A stretch of DNA of 64,000 nt from Maribacter sp. HTCC2170 (lineage in GTDB: Bacteria; Bacteroidota; Bacteroidia; Flavobacteriales; Flavobacteriaceae). The position numbers were made by a program, and so were the translations under genes. The first letter of the stretch is position 1. Every line of letters begins with the position of its first letter. This document shows positions 17,746 to 32,223 of the stretch, piece after piece. The DNA is taken from contig NC_014472.1 in the NCBI RefSeq assembly GCF_000153165.2, positions 3,592,001-3,656,000 on the forward strand. The letters run 5' to 3'. Under the pieces are notes generated by a model. It was given only the letters and a program-made list of their open reading frames with translations, was not told the origin of the DNA and did not search any database.

Positions 17746-17790
17746 TAAAATTATGCTCGTTTTGGTTACCATAAAGTAACATTGGTTACA
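17746..17790 (-). promoter_or_regulatory. cstB operon promoter with GTAAC-N4-GTTAC operator
   Basis: AGTAACATTGGTTACA at 17775-17790 (arms GTAAC/GTTAC; the outer bases differ). The minus-strand -7 box TAATTTTA (17753-17746) begins 29.5 bp from the dyad centre and is identical to the sqr box. Confidence 0.72.
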
Positions 17791-17809
17791 AAGTTCAGCG
17801 TTTTACCAA

Positions 17810-17835
17810 CAAAAAAGACTGATAAATATCAGTCT
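17810..17835 (-). terminator. Intrinsic terminator of the Crp/Fnr gene
   Basis: AGACTGAT (17816-17823), AAAT, ATCAGTCT (17828-17835); on the minus strand it is followed by six T. It separates the regulator from the cstB operator. Confidence 0.8.
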
Positions 17836-17893
17836 CTTAGCTATTAAGTAGAATACACTATCAAAAATCTTTAAAATGCTGATTTATAGGTAA

Positions 17894-18526
17894 TTAATTT
17901 GCAATAAGTTTTATCTGGTTTCTATGCAGTTCTATCCTGCCTAAGTTCTCCAATTTCTTAAGTAATCGGGAGACTACAACTCTGGAGGTATGCAACTCAT
18001 AAGCTATATGTTGATGAGTAGTGGTAATAGTATTATCATTATTTACACGAGCTTTGTCTTTAAGGTATTTGAGGAGTCTTTCATCCATTTTCATAAATGC
18101 AATGCTATCAACGGTCTCCAACAATTCATTTAACCTATTGTGATAACTCTGTAAAACAAAATTTCGCCAGCTGCTATATTTGGCAAGCCATTCTTCCATT
18201 TTTTGAACAGGGACCATGATCAATTTGGTATCGGTTTCTGCCAAGGCCCTAATCTCACTTTTAGTGTGCCCCATACAACAGGTAAGCGTCATTGCACAGG
18301 TGTCCCCATGTTCAAGAAAATACAACAACAGCTCATCACCTTCACCATCTTCACGAAGTACTTTAATTACCCCCGAAATCAATAATGGCATCGACTTTAC
18401 ATAATCACCTATTTCCATAAGTTTATGCCCTTCATGAATCTCTTTAACGGTTCCTGTTTCAATTATTTCAGAAATCAATTCTTCCTCTAAAAGGTGTCCG
18501 TAATTCTCTTGTAATTCCTTTAGCAT
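17894..18526 (-). CDS. Crp/Fnr-family transcriptional regulator with Cys-rich effector region
   Basis: 210 aa from the ATG at 18526 (a TTG at 18538 is in frame). N-terminal cyclic-nucleotide-like beta-roll, dimer helix (about 115-140) and C-terminal winged helix with HTH THQHIAYELHTSRVVVSRLLKK. Three Cys, C77, C83 and C84 (DTCAMTLTCCMGH), lie where CRP has its effector-binding cassette, so a thiol, metal or persulfide signal is plausible instead of cAMP. No Fnr-type N-terminal Cys cluster. It is the only Crp/Fnr protein in the window and abuts the cstB operon, which makes it the best candidate for the TGTAAC-N4-GTTACA sites. A -7 box TACATTTG lies upstream. Confidence 0.9.
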   Translation of the reverse strand: MLKELQENYGHLLEEELISEIIETGTVKEIHEGHKLMEIGDYVKSMPLLISGVIKVLREDGEGDELLLYFLEHGDTCAMTLTCCMGHTKSEIRALAETDTKLIMVPVQKMEEWLAKYSSWRNFVLQSYHNRLNELLETVDSIAFMKMDERLLKYLKDKARVNNDNTITTTHQHIAYELHTSRVVVSRLLKKLENLGRIELHRNQIKLIAN

Positions 18527-18561
18527 AATAAGCGTCAATGTTGGTTGTAAGATATACTACT

Positions 18562-18571
18562 CAAATGTAAC
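18562..18571 (-). promoter_or_regulatory. -7 box of the Crp/Fnr gene overlapping a TGTAAC half-site
   Basis: On the minus strand TACATTTG (18569-18562) fits TAnnTTTG. A single TGTAAC half-site (plus strand 18566-18571) overlaps it; no second half-site is present, so autoregulation is only a possibility. Confidence 0.4.
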
Positions 18572-18687
18572 CCATTTTTAGTATAAAACCGATAAAGGTA
18601 ATTAGTTTTAAATCCTATTATTGTTTAGTTTTATTTCGTATTCCGTAGAATTGTAAGAACCAATCAAAATATTTTGTATTGAACAAT

Positions 18688-24860
<6,173 letters not shown>

Positions 24861-24861
24861 A

Positions 24862-26364
24862 TCAATCAACAAACCAGCTTTTGACCAACTGCTGCTCGTT
24901 AAAGTTACCATCAACGTGTTCAAACTCGTTCTTGATTATATTTTGATTATAATCCTTGCCCCACGCTTCAAAATTTGAAGCAACTTGTTTAATCGCATCA
25001 CAGATAAAATCAACTTCTTGATCTGTGGTTGTGGGGTGAATTGACATTCGCACCCACCCTGGTCTTTCCATTAAACAACCATCTAAAATCTTCTGCTCTA
25101 TTGCCTTTGAGGTCAGTTCATTCACGTGAAGTAAAAAATGTCCATAGGTCCCTGCGCATGAACAACCTCCCCTTGTTTGAATTCCAAAACGGTCATTCAA
25201 TAATTTAACCACAAGATTATAATGCGCATCATCAATATAAAAAGAAAAAATGCCCAATCTATTCTTGTGTTCTCCGGCCAGAATATGAAGATTTTTAATC
25301 TCGACAAGACTTTCAAAAACCCTTGTATTTATTTCATCCTCTCGATCATGAATGTTTTTCACGCCCATTTGTTCCTTGAGCTGTATGGCAAAGGCTGTTC
25401 GAATAGCTTGGATAAATCCAGGAGTACCACCATCTTCACGCGTTTCAATATCATCAATATAATCATGATTCCCCCATGGGTTCGTATACGTAACCGTGCC
25501 TCCACCAGGGTTATCGGGAACAAGGTTCTTATATAATTTTTTATTGAAAACCAAAACACCACAGGCACCGGGCCCTCCTAAAAACTTATGTGGAGAAAAG
25601 AAAATAGCATCTAGATATTCATCTTCATTTCCAGGGTGCATATCAATATTTACATAGGGTGCAGAACATGCAAAATCAACAAAACAAAGCCCGTTGTTTT
25701 GATGTATCATCTTGGCAATCCTATGGTAATCTGTTCTAATCCCAGTAACATTTGAACAAGCTGTAATTGAAGCTATTTTAATTGGACTGTCCTTATACTT
25801 GTCCAATAAGTTTTTGAAGCTTTTAAAACAAATCAATCCCGTTTCATCGCAAGGAATTACTTCAACTCTGGCAATGGTTTCTAACCATGAGGTTTGATTG
25901 GAGTGATGCTCCATATGTGATACAAAAACAATTGGTCTTAAATCTTCTGGTATTCTGGTATGTTCCTTTAGGTTTTCTGTGACCTTCAACCCCAAGATTC
26001 GTTGAAACTTGTTAACAGCACCGGTCATACCCGTACCAACAGTAATTAGCACATCGTCCTCGTTTGCATTTACATGTTCCTTTATCTTTTTTCTAGCTTT
26101 ATGATATGCCATGGTCATGGCAGAGCCAGTAAATGAAGTCTCAGTATGTGTATTGGCCACATAAGGACCTATCTCCTTTAATAATTTCTCTTCTATAGGT
26201 CCATATAATCTACCACTGGCGGTCCAATCGGCATATATAATATTTTGTTCTCCATAAGGAGATTTAAAAGTGTGATCAATACCAACAATATGCTTTCTAA
26301 ATTGCTCAAAATACAATTCCAATTCAGTTGCTTGTACTTTTCGATTAGATAATGATAATCCCAT
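24862..26364 (-). CDS. Class V aminotransferase / cysteine desulfurase-like protein
   Basis: 500 aa from the ATG at 26364 (a TTG at 26382 is also in frame). PLP fold type I: TGTGMTGAVNKFQ, VFVSHMEHHSNQTSW and the Lys of FFSPHKFLGGPGACG. A Cys-bearing loop RGGCSCAGTYGHF lies where cysteine desulfurases hold the active Cys. So a sulfur- or selenium-lyase reaction is possible, but many proteins of this length in the group have no assigned substrate. The stop codon abuts that of the beta-galactosidase on the other strand. Confidence 0.8.
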   Translation of the reverse strand: MGLSLSNRKVQATELELYFEQFRKHIVGIDHTFKSPYGEQNIIYADWTASGRLYGPIEEKLLKEIGPYVANTHTETSFTGSAMTMAYHKARKKIKEHVNANEDDVLITVGTGMTGAVNKFQRILGLKVTENLKEHTRIPEDLRPIVFVSHMEHHSNQTSWLETIARVEVIPCDETGLICFKSFKNLLDKYKDSPIKIASITACSNVTGIRTDYHRIAKMIHQNNGLCFVDFACSAPYVNIDMHPGNEDEYLDAIFFSPHKFLGGPGACGVLVFNKKLYKNLVPDNPGGGTVTYTNPWGNHDYIDDIETREDGGTPGFIQAIRTAFAIQLKEQMGVKNIHDREDEINTRVFESLVEIKNLHILAGEHKNRLGIFSFYIDDAHYNLVVKLLNDRFGIQTRGGCSCAGTYGHFLLHVNELTSKAIEQKILDGCLMERPGWVRMSIHPTTTDQEVDFICDAIKQVASNFEAWGKDYNQNIIKNEFEHVDGNFNEQQLVKSWFVD

Positions 26365-26551
26365 ACGACCTTTTGTTATCAATTAATTAAACCATTTTCA
26401 AATATAAATCAATGGTATTGAAATAAATATAATAAAACAGGATAATACCCATCTTAAGTCAAAATCTGGTCTTGCTAAAAGCTTTGCTATACCTAATATT
26501 ATCTCTCAATCTGATGTAAAAACGTGCTTATGAAGTGTTATGATTTTCCAG

Positions 26552-26596
26552 TGTAACAATTGTTACATAAAAAGAAATGGAATTCCTTTAATATTA
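26552..26596 (+). promoter_or_regulatory. Orphan membrane protein promoter with TGTAACAATTGTTACA operator
   Basis: TGTAACAATTGTTACA (26552-26567) is a perfect 16-bp palindrome. The -7 box TAATATTA (26589-26596) starts 29.5 bp from the dyad centre. The ATG is 51 bp after the operator. Confidence 0.68.
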
Positions 26597-26617
26597 GTGA
26601 AAACAAAACGAAGAATT

Positions 26618-27301
26618 ATGAAAAGAGATTTTGAAACAAAAATAATTGGATGGGCCTTTATTGTTTCTGCCATTTTGCTATGGGGAGGTTGGTTTTTTTC
26701 GCCACATCATTTAGGGGAATATATTGTCGCATCAGATTTCGATGCCGTCAATGAAAATTTATGGACATGGATTTGGATGTATCGCATTCACATCTTTGGT
26801 TGGGTAATAATGGGAATCGCTATGTTCGCATTAACATCAATAGCCACAAAAAAGCCATATCGCGTACTAATTTATCCTGGAACTGGTATGATTATCGTGG
26901 GCACCTTCACTTTGGCAATTGCCGCTGCGTTTTATTATACCTTCGGTGCTTGGGGTGTTGGAAAAACCGTAGGTAAATCCTCGGAAGAAGTACAACAAAT
27001 AATGGACGGTCTACAATTTACCAATCACTATGTTACTTGTTTTGTAAGGTTTGGGCGCGTATTTTCCGGAGTAGGGTTGGTAATTTTGGGTGCAGCATTT
27101 GTAAAATGGAATCTTGTTCCTAAAGCTTTAGGATGGCTGACCATTATTATGGGGTTTGCAGCCGGAGCTATAATCATGAGTATTCCTGATAACTTTGATA
27201 TTTATAAGCCCTTATTTCACGTAAAAGCAATATGGCTAGTGCTAATGGGGTTGACCTTTCTAAAAAACGGAATCAATTTGCCTGAAGCAGACAAGAATTG
27301 A
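26618..27301 (+). CDS. Six-helix integral membrane protein of unknown function, in the TGTAAC regulon
   Basis: 227 aa from the ATG at 26618; a longer frame from 26540 would read through the operator and is rejected. About six transmembrane segments: an N-terminal helix (WAFIVSAILLWGGWFF), helices near 60-80, 85-108, 155-175, 180-197 and 205-220. No catalytic motif that I recognise. I cannot assign a family. It shares operator and spacing with sqr, the sulfite dehydrogenase and cstB, so it is probably induced with the sulfur genes. A strong terminator follows. Confidence 0.8.
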   Translation: MKRDFETKIIGWAFIVSAILLWGGWFFSPHHLGEYIVASDFDAVNENLWTWIWMYRIHIFGWVIMGIAMFALTSIATKKPYRVLIYPGTGMIIVGTFTLAIAAAFYYTFGAWGVGKTVGKSSEEVQQIMDGLQFTNHYVTCFVRFGRVFSGVGLVILGAAFVKWNLVPKALGWLTIIMGFAAGAIIMSIPDNFDIYKPLFHVKAIWLVLMGLTFLKNGINLPEADKN

Positions 27302-27340
27302 ATGTAACTGAGTTAAATCAAAGGCAACAATCCAAATACA

Positions 27341-27368
27341 AAAAACCTCTGTTTTCACAGAGGTTTTT
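27341..27368. terminator. Bidirectional terminator
   Basis: AAAAACCTCTG and CAGAGGTTTTT around TTTTCA, between the convergent membrane protein gene and the LuxR-type regulator. Confidence 0.85.
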
Positions 27369-27491
27369 CAATTAATCACAGAAATTGGAACTTTTTTGCC
27401 ATAGCACAAGACATTAAAAGTTAAGAAGGGTTTATGTCCTCAATGTTGGATAATCAAAATTGTCCGAAATCAACCATCCGTATTTCTTAAC

Positions 27492-28118
27492 TTATAGTTC
27501 CATCTCCTGCAATTTTACAAGGGCTTCAGATTTGGAGTTTACATTCAGCTTTAAATAAATATTCTGGATATGAAAATTAATAGTACTGGTGGTCACAAAT
27601 AATTTTTCCGCCATGACTTTGTAGGTTGCTCCCTTGCACAGGTAATCGACGATTTGATTTTCCCGTTCAGAGAATGAAGTGTATGACTTAACATGAAAAT
27701 TAGATATGATTTTCTGTACAATATCCTGGCTCATTGCTGCCCCCTCGTATTTTATTGAATTCAAGGCACTGTGAATTCGTTTATTATCCAAAGGTTTGGT
27801 CAAATAACCATTCGCACCATTCTTAAAGGCATTTTTAATTATTTCAAAATCCGACTTGTCACTGATCATTAAAACCTTGACATGCCTATCCTTTTTCCGA
27901 AATAGTCTAATACTATGTATACCTCTAATATCTGAGGCACCAACTTCCGATAAAATAATATCGGGCTGAATAGCATCGTACTCATTTAAGGCTTCTTCTG
28001 TTGTCCCATATATTCCCTTTAAATCAAAATCTGGGAATTCTTTGAAATAGGCTCGGTAATCCTTGTGAAGTACAAAGTTATGGTCAACAATAATAATTTT
28101 TAGAATGTCTGTTTTCAT
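27492..28118 (-). CDS. LuxR-family response regulator with a degenerate receiver domain
   Basis: 208 aa. N-terminal receiver (1 to about 120) and C-terminal LuxR-type HTH (YTSFSERENQIVDYLCKGATYKVMAEKLF...). The usual phosphoacceptor Asp is replaced by Glu (E58 in PDIILSEVG). Of the acidic pair only D12 remains, next to His (IIIVDHN). The conserved Lys K108 is kept. This suggests a pseudo-receiver that works without, or mimics, phosphorylation. No histidine kinase is adjacent. Target unknown. Confidence 0.85.
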   Translation of the reverse strand: MKTDILKIIIVDHNFVLHKDYRAYFKEFPDFDLKGIYGTTEEALNEYDAIQPDIILSEVGASDIRGIHSIRLFRKKDRHVKVLMISDKSDFEIIKNAFKNGANGYLTKPLDNKRIHSALNSIKYEGAAMSQDIVQKIISNFHVKSYTSFSERENQIVDYLCKGATYKVMAEKLFVTTSTINFHIQNIYLKLNVNSKSEALVKLQEMEL

Positions 28119-28764
28119 AACATAAAGTATTTTAATTACATAGGTCTAATTGTTCATTTGGTTAACTAAAATTGTAAAACTTGGGGTGTTTAAATGTTAT
28201 CAAAATCATGTGCAGAAAACAACCATATAACTTCCAATCTGATCTTTAAGCAGCAGAGTAGTTATATGAAATATCCAGCAAATAAATTTTGGAACAATGT
28301 AGATTGGCTGTGAAAATGATAGACCATTTATTCACTTAACACCAATTACTATTGTTTAAATCAGAGATCACATTCTAAACGAGAATTAATACTAGAATGT
28401 TCCAATACCTGGTTAAGGCATTTTTTTAGATGTTTTTGGTTAAGTACGGTTTCCATTTTCATTGGGGGATTTGGAGGTTAATACTATTTGATTTAGGTTT
28501 TAATATGAAATAAATATAGAGAATTATTGCATGCCACTCTAAATTTCTTACATGTTTTCGTTGAAATGCACTAGTAAAACACAGGGTTGCCAAAGTTTTT
28601 CCAAAAATAACACCATATATATGGTATAAAAAAAAGGAAGGATATTCACCTTAATGGCTCATCCCTCCTTTTACCCAGTAATCAAACAACTCATTGGAAA
28701 CCTTTCCCAATATTTTAATAAGGTTTAACATAGCCTATCGCTACTACCTTCAGTATTATGTATA
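28119..28764. other. Intergenic region of 646 bp
   Basis: No gene, tRNA or repeat found on either strand. The only feature I can support is the terminator at 28632-28672 belonging to the downstream minus-strand gene. A short AT-rich palindrome (ACCATATATATGGT) lies at about 28611-28624. Confidence 0.6.
28632..28672 (-). terminator. Intrinsic terminator of the PorP/SprF-SPOR gene
   Basis: Stem of AAAAGGAAGGA against TCCCTCCTTTT with one mismatch; on the minus strand it runs into a nine-T tract. Confidence 0.65.
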
Positions 28765-30423
28765 TTAATTTGTATAAATATTCGCCGCAGTCGCATTGTT
28801 ATTATCTACTTGCATAATCCATTTTTCATCTTGATACTTTCCATTCAAATTGGAAACAAAAGCGGTTTGGGCATCTTTTTTATAGTTAAAATCTGCTAAA
28901 TAAACATAGTATAATCCATTCTCTTTGTTATAGAATTTTTTAGCCTCCAAACCCTGCTCTTTCAGCGAATCCATAAAGGCATTTAAGTACTTTTTACTCT
29001 TATAGACATTTGCGATAACATAGTATCCTGACTTTACACCAATGATATCTGATTGGTTCAATATTTTTATTGGAAGCTTTTCATATTTTTTCTTAATACT
29101 AGGGCTTGTTTTTTTAGGCAACTCTTTCACCGTATTACTTGCTACCAATATTTCTTTTTGCTTGTTATCGAACAGATTGGGGCTTGGTTCAATACTCTTT
29201 TTCAAATCATTTCGTAGTATGCGTACAATTGTCTCAAACCTTTTTTCAAAATCCTTGGACCTTGCCCTTTCAATAGAATCCTGTCTAAAAATAAGTTCAT
29301 CTAAAATTAATCTGTTTTCGAAAGCAAGTGCATTCGTAACATTTTCTTGTTGCACTTCTTTTTTATTTACTTTTTTTCTTTTTTCATTTTTCTTTTCGGT
29401 ATTCTCCGCTGTTAATCTTAAAATTTGCTCTTCATAATTACGTACAATGCGATCTATTTTTGCATCATTTGAACTGTCTGCATAACTGTTTGTATTATCG
29501 TCGTCATTTTTAAAAGTATAGGCCAAAGACAATTCATGGTTCCAACCAAGATCAGCTTCCTTTTCCTTAAAATCTTTCTCCATTAAATAACCCAATGACA
29601 TTTTCTTATTTAAGTTAAACCCCAACCCCATTGATATGCCATATTCATCATCTAGTGTAGATTGTAACCATCCATAGTTGGGCAAATCCAGTAAGACCGA
29701 ACCAAGATAGGCCAATGAGCCATCTTCATTTTTGCCCATTTGTACTAAAGGCATTAGTCTTGCATTCTCAAAGAGTCCTTTTGAATTACCAAAAGTATGT
29801 GTATACTGTAATGAAGCTCGGATACTCTTATCATTCAAATGTGTTAAAAACTCATTAGTGGTTTGGTTATATTTAAACAAGTCATGTGCATACAATCCAA
29901 AATCAAACCTGCCAACAGAAAGGGTAACCCCAGGCTGAATAGCAACCTTACTTTCCTTCTTGGCTTCACTAATCTCGGGGTCATTCTCTGCAACTATAAT
30001 TCGGTTTTTATCCAACCCTTCATTAAAATAAGTAACATTGGTTCCAAAGGTTAATTTGCTTTTATCACCCAACCGCACAGCAGTGGCATAATTGGCATTA
30101 AACCCAAACTCCTGAATTACACCAGACCATTGACTATAAACACCAATACCTAGTGCCGTATTCTCATTTAGTTTATTGCTAAATCCAAGAAAATAATTCT
30201 GATTATTATCTTCAAAAGTGGCGTACTGGTTCCTATGCAGGATATTTAGATAGGACTTATTCTCGCGAACCAAAGAAAATGTTGGGTTTATTAAGAACCT
30301 ATTAAAAAACAACTGATTGTGATATGTACTTTTTGAATTTAAGTTCGGGTTTACTTCTTGGCCATATGCCGTATACATATTTGCACCCAAGAATAATACC
30401 ATTAGCAAACCTATCTTCTTCAT
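28765..30423 (-). CDS. PorP/SprF-family outer-membrane protein with C-terminal SPOR-like domain
   Basis: 552 aa from the ATG at 30423. Signal peptide ending around AYGQ, then a PorP/SprF barrel (about 20-290: FFNRFLINPTFSL..., LGIGVYSQWSGVIQEFGFN). A charged, coiled-coil-like Lys/Glu-rich stretch (about 325-440) leads to a C-terminal SPOR-like domain of about 75 residues (GYYVIANVYKSKKYLNAFM ... YYVYLADFNYKKDAQ). PorP/SprF proteins help place large type IX secretion substrates on the cell surface. No giant adhesin is encoded nearby. The SPOR part could bind peptidoglycan. The preceding PD40 gene is on the same strand, 146 bp upstream. Confidence 0.82.
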   Translation of the reverse strand: MKKIGLLMVLFLGANMYTAYGQEVNPNLNSKSTYHNQLFFNRFLINPTFSLVRENKSYLNILHRNQYATFEDNNQNYFLGFSNKLNENTALGIGVYSQWSGVIQEFGFNANYATAVRLGDKSKLTFGTNVTYFNEGLDKNRIIVAENDPEISEAKKESKVAIQPGVTLSVGRFDFGLYAHDLFKYNQTTNEFLTHLNDKSIRASLQYTHTFGNSKGLFENARLMPLVQMGKNEDGSLAYLGSVLLDLPNYGWLQSTLDDEYGISMGLGFNLNKKMSLGYLMEKDFKEKEADLGWNHELSLAYTFKNDDDNTNSYADSSNDAKIDRIVRNYEEQILRLTAENTEKKNEKRKKVNKKEVQQENVTNALAFENRLILDELIFRQDSIERARSKDFEKRFETIVRILRNDLKKSIEPSPNLFDNKQKEILVASNTVKELPKKTSPSIKKKYEKLPIKILNQSDIIGVKSGYYVIANVYKSKKYLNAFMDSLKEQGLEAKKFYNKENGLYYVYLADFNYKKDAQTAFVSNLNGKYQDEKWIMQVDNNNATAANIYTN

Positions 30424-30568
30424 TATTTTGCTACAATTGGTCATGTTATAAGATTATAAGGGTTATGTCTTACTGTAAATCTTGTATAATTTCCTTTGTG
30501 AATGGAATTATATTTCAGTTTGTCAAATTATCATCTGTAAATGATATCATACAACTGTGATTCGATGC

Positions 30569-31840
30569 CTAGTCATCTTCGTAAACTGAAGTCGTGTAGT
30601 CTACGTCTGAATTGCTATTCAATACTTTTGCAAGATCAAATTCTCTTTTATCCAAGTATTTCTTATTTCTTTCATTTCCGAAAGAGAAAGCCACTTGATG
30701 TACCGATTCTTTGGTCTTTCCGCGATTAGACATAACATACCCCATACCATCATTGGACTTAAATCCTATTGAAAAATCATCTTCTTTACTATTGATTTGG
30801 CTACCAAGGTTAACGGCAAGTCCAACATTATTCCTTTCTACCTGCACCATGAAAACATCCAATCCGCCTTGACCTTGTCTTCCTTCGGATGCGAAGACCA
30901 GAGTATTTTGGTCGACCAAATTAGGATATAAGTCGTTTTTTTCAGTATTCACCTTTTTGCCAAGGTTTTTGGCAATACCTAAATGTCCATCACTACTTAC
31001 CTTTGCTACATAAATATCGTAGTCGCCTAAACTACCTGGCATATTTGAGGCAAAAAACAAGCGTTTACCATCATGGGAAACCGTAGGGTGCAATGCCGAA
31101 AAATACTTGGGGCACAAGGCAACCTCTTTGATGTTCTTCCACTCACCTTTTACTTTTCTTGCTTGATAAATCTTATGAACCAATTCTTTTTTAGAAAAAA
31201 TTCCATGAAGTGGCTTTTGATATACTGCCTTACTAAAATAGGCCGTATTTCCGTCAGAAGTTAAGGCTATGGGTGAATCGTAAACATTTTCCGGATTTAG
31301 TTTTTGTAAATTTAATGGGTAGTTCTTCTTTTTATCTCTAGATTGTTTATTTGAAAAATATTCAGTTTTCAGGGACATATTTCTTGACTTTCTATTTTCA
31401 GCAACATAATCCTGTGAACTATTCTCAAATGGGTTTCTCTCCAATTGGTAATCAGACTTCATCATCGTTAACCAATCCTGATGTTCGGGCATCGAAGAAA
31501 CTTCAATTCCCATGGCTTTTCTCAAAGCGTAACGATATCTTTTTTGATAGTTGCTTGAAAGTTGTCCGTTCGGACTATAGCCCTTCAACTTATCATACCA
31601 AAATAATGCATTGTCATAATTCTCAGATAGAAAATTTGCATTCCCTAAATCTTCAAAAATTTCTTTTTCTTCATAACCCATTTTTTTGAGTTTCAAATAA
31701 CTCTCAACTCTTTTTTGGGTTCGAAGCGCTTCGGAGTTTTCTTTGTTTGAGGTTTGAATAATTTGAGCCGTTAAAAAGCCAGAATTAAAAAAAACAATAC
31801 AAACAATAACAGCAGTACAGTAGGTAAAAGTATTTCTCAT
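30569..31840 (-). CDS. TolB-like PD40 repeat protein without OmpA domain
   Basis: 423 aa. Signal peptide (to about 25), a TPR-like helical segment (about 45-110: DLGNANFLSENYDNALFWYDKL) and a PD40/beta-propeller region (about 190-390) with ALTSDGNTAYFSK, HPTVSHDGKRLFFASNMPGSLGDYDIYVAK and VFASEGRQGQGGLDVFMVQ. Family members paired with PorP/SprF usually end in an OmpA-like peptidoglycan-binding domain; this one stops before it. The partner's SPOR domain may take that role (inference). Confidence 0.82.
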   Translation of the reverse strand: MRNTFTYCTAVIVCIVFFNSGFLTAQIIQTSNKENSEALRTQKRVESYLKLKKMGYEEKEIFEDLGNANFLSENYDNALFWYDKLKGYSPNGQLSSNYQKRYRYALRKAMGIEVSSMPEHQDWLTMMKSDYQLERNPFENSSQDYVAENRKSRNMSLKTEYFSNKQSRDKKKNYPLNLQKLNPENVYDSPIALTSDGNTAYFSKAVYQKPLHGIFSKKELVHKIYQARKVKGEWKNIKEVALCPKYFSALHPTVSHDGKRLFFASNMPGSLGDYDIYVAKVSSDGHLGIAKNLGKKVNTEKNDLYPNLVDQNTLVFASEGRQGQGGLDVFMVQVERNNVGLAVNLGSQINSKEDDFSIGFKSNDGMGYVMSNRGKTKESVHQVAFSFGNERNKKYLDKREFDLAKVLNSNSDVDYTTSVYEDD

Positions 31841-32223
31841 AGTGTAAAGATTTTGGGGTTCTTTATTGATTCAAAGGAAAGAAAATATTTCACTGGTACT
31901 CCTAGTAATAATTCATAGGTTTTAAAATTATGTCATATCCCAACCAACCATTTAAATTAAAAAAATATTTATAACACACTGCATTACAATCTTTTACAAA
32001 TCATTTGTTTATCCTTTTCAAAATCAGATAAAACTGTGATTGAATAGAAAAAATCACAGTAGAAGCCATAAATCGTATGGTTGTCTATGCACTTTATTAC
32101 CCTATTGTCGGATTGATTATGACTACTTTTATTCTGAATGCGACTAAAAAAGGTTTCATATCTTTAGATAGGTTCTTTTAAACCTCAGCCCTATGAAATT
32201 CTAGTTAGTAAAAACGGTCAATT
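31841..32223. other. Intergenic region of 383 bp between divergent genes
   Basis: Contains a perfect inverted repeat ACTGTGATT (32033-32041) / AATCACAGT (32052-32060) with a 10-nt loop, and a possible -7 box TATCTTTA (32159-32166) for the dienelactone hydrolase gene. No gene seen. Confidence 0.5.
32033..32060. repeat. Perfect 9-bp inverted repeat
   Basis: ACTGTGATT ... AATCACAGT, spacer 10 nt. Could be a protein-binding site or an RNA hairpin in the leader of the divergent gene; nothing distinguishes these. Confidence 0.5.

Noticed and set aside
17720-17782. N-terminal extension of the persulfide dioxygenase
   Set aside because: It would translate the -7 box and part of the operator; the ATG at 17719 starts the conserved domain.
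26540-26617. N-terminal extension of the orphan membrane protein
   Set aside because: It reads through a perfect operator palindrome; the ATG at 26618 precedes the first helix.
27302-27320. GTAACTGAGTTAA near the end of the membrane protein gene as another operator
   Set aside because: Spacer is 3 nt, the second arm is imperfect, and it lies downstream of a gene.
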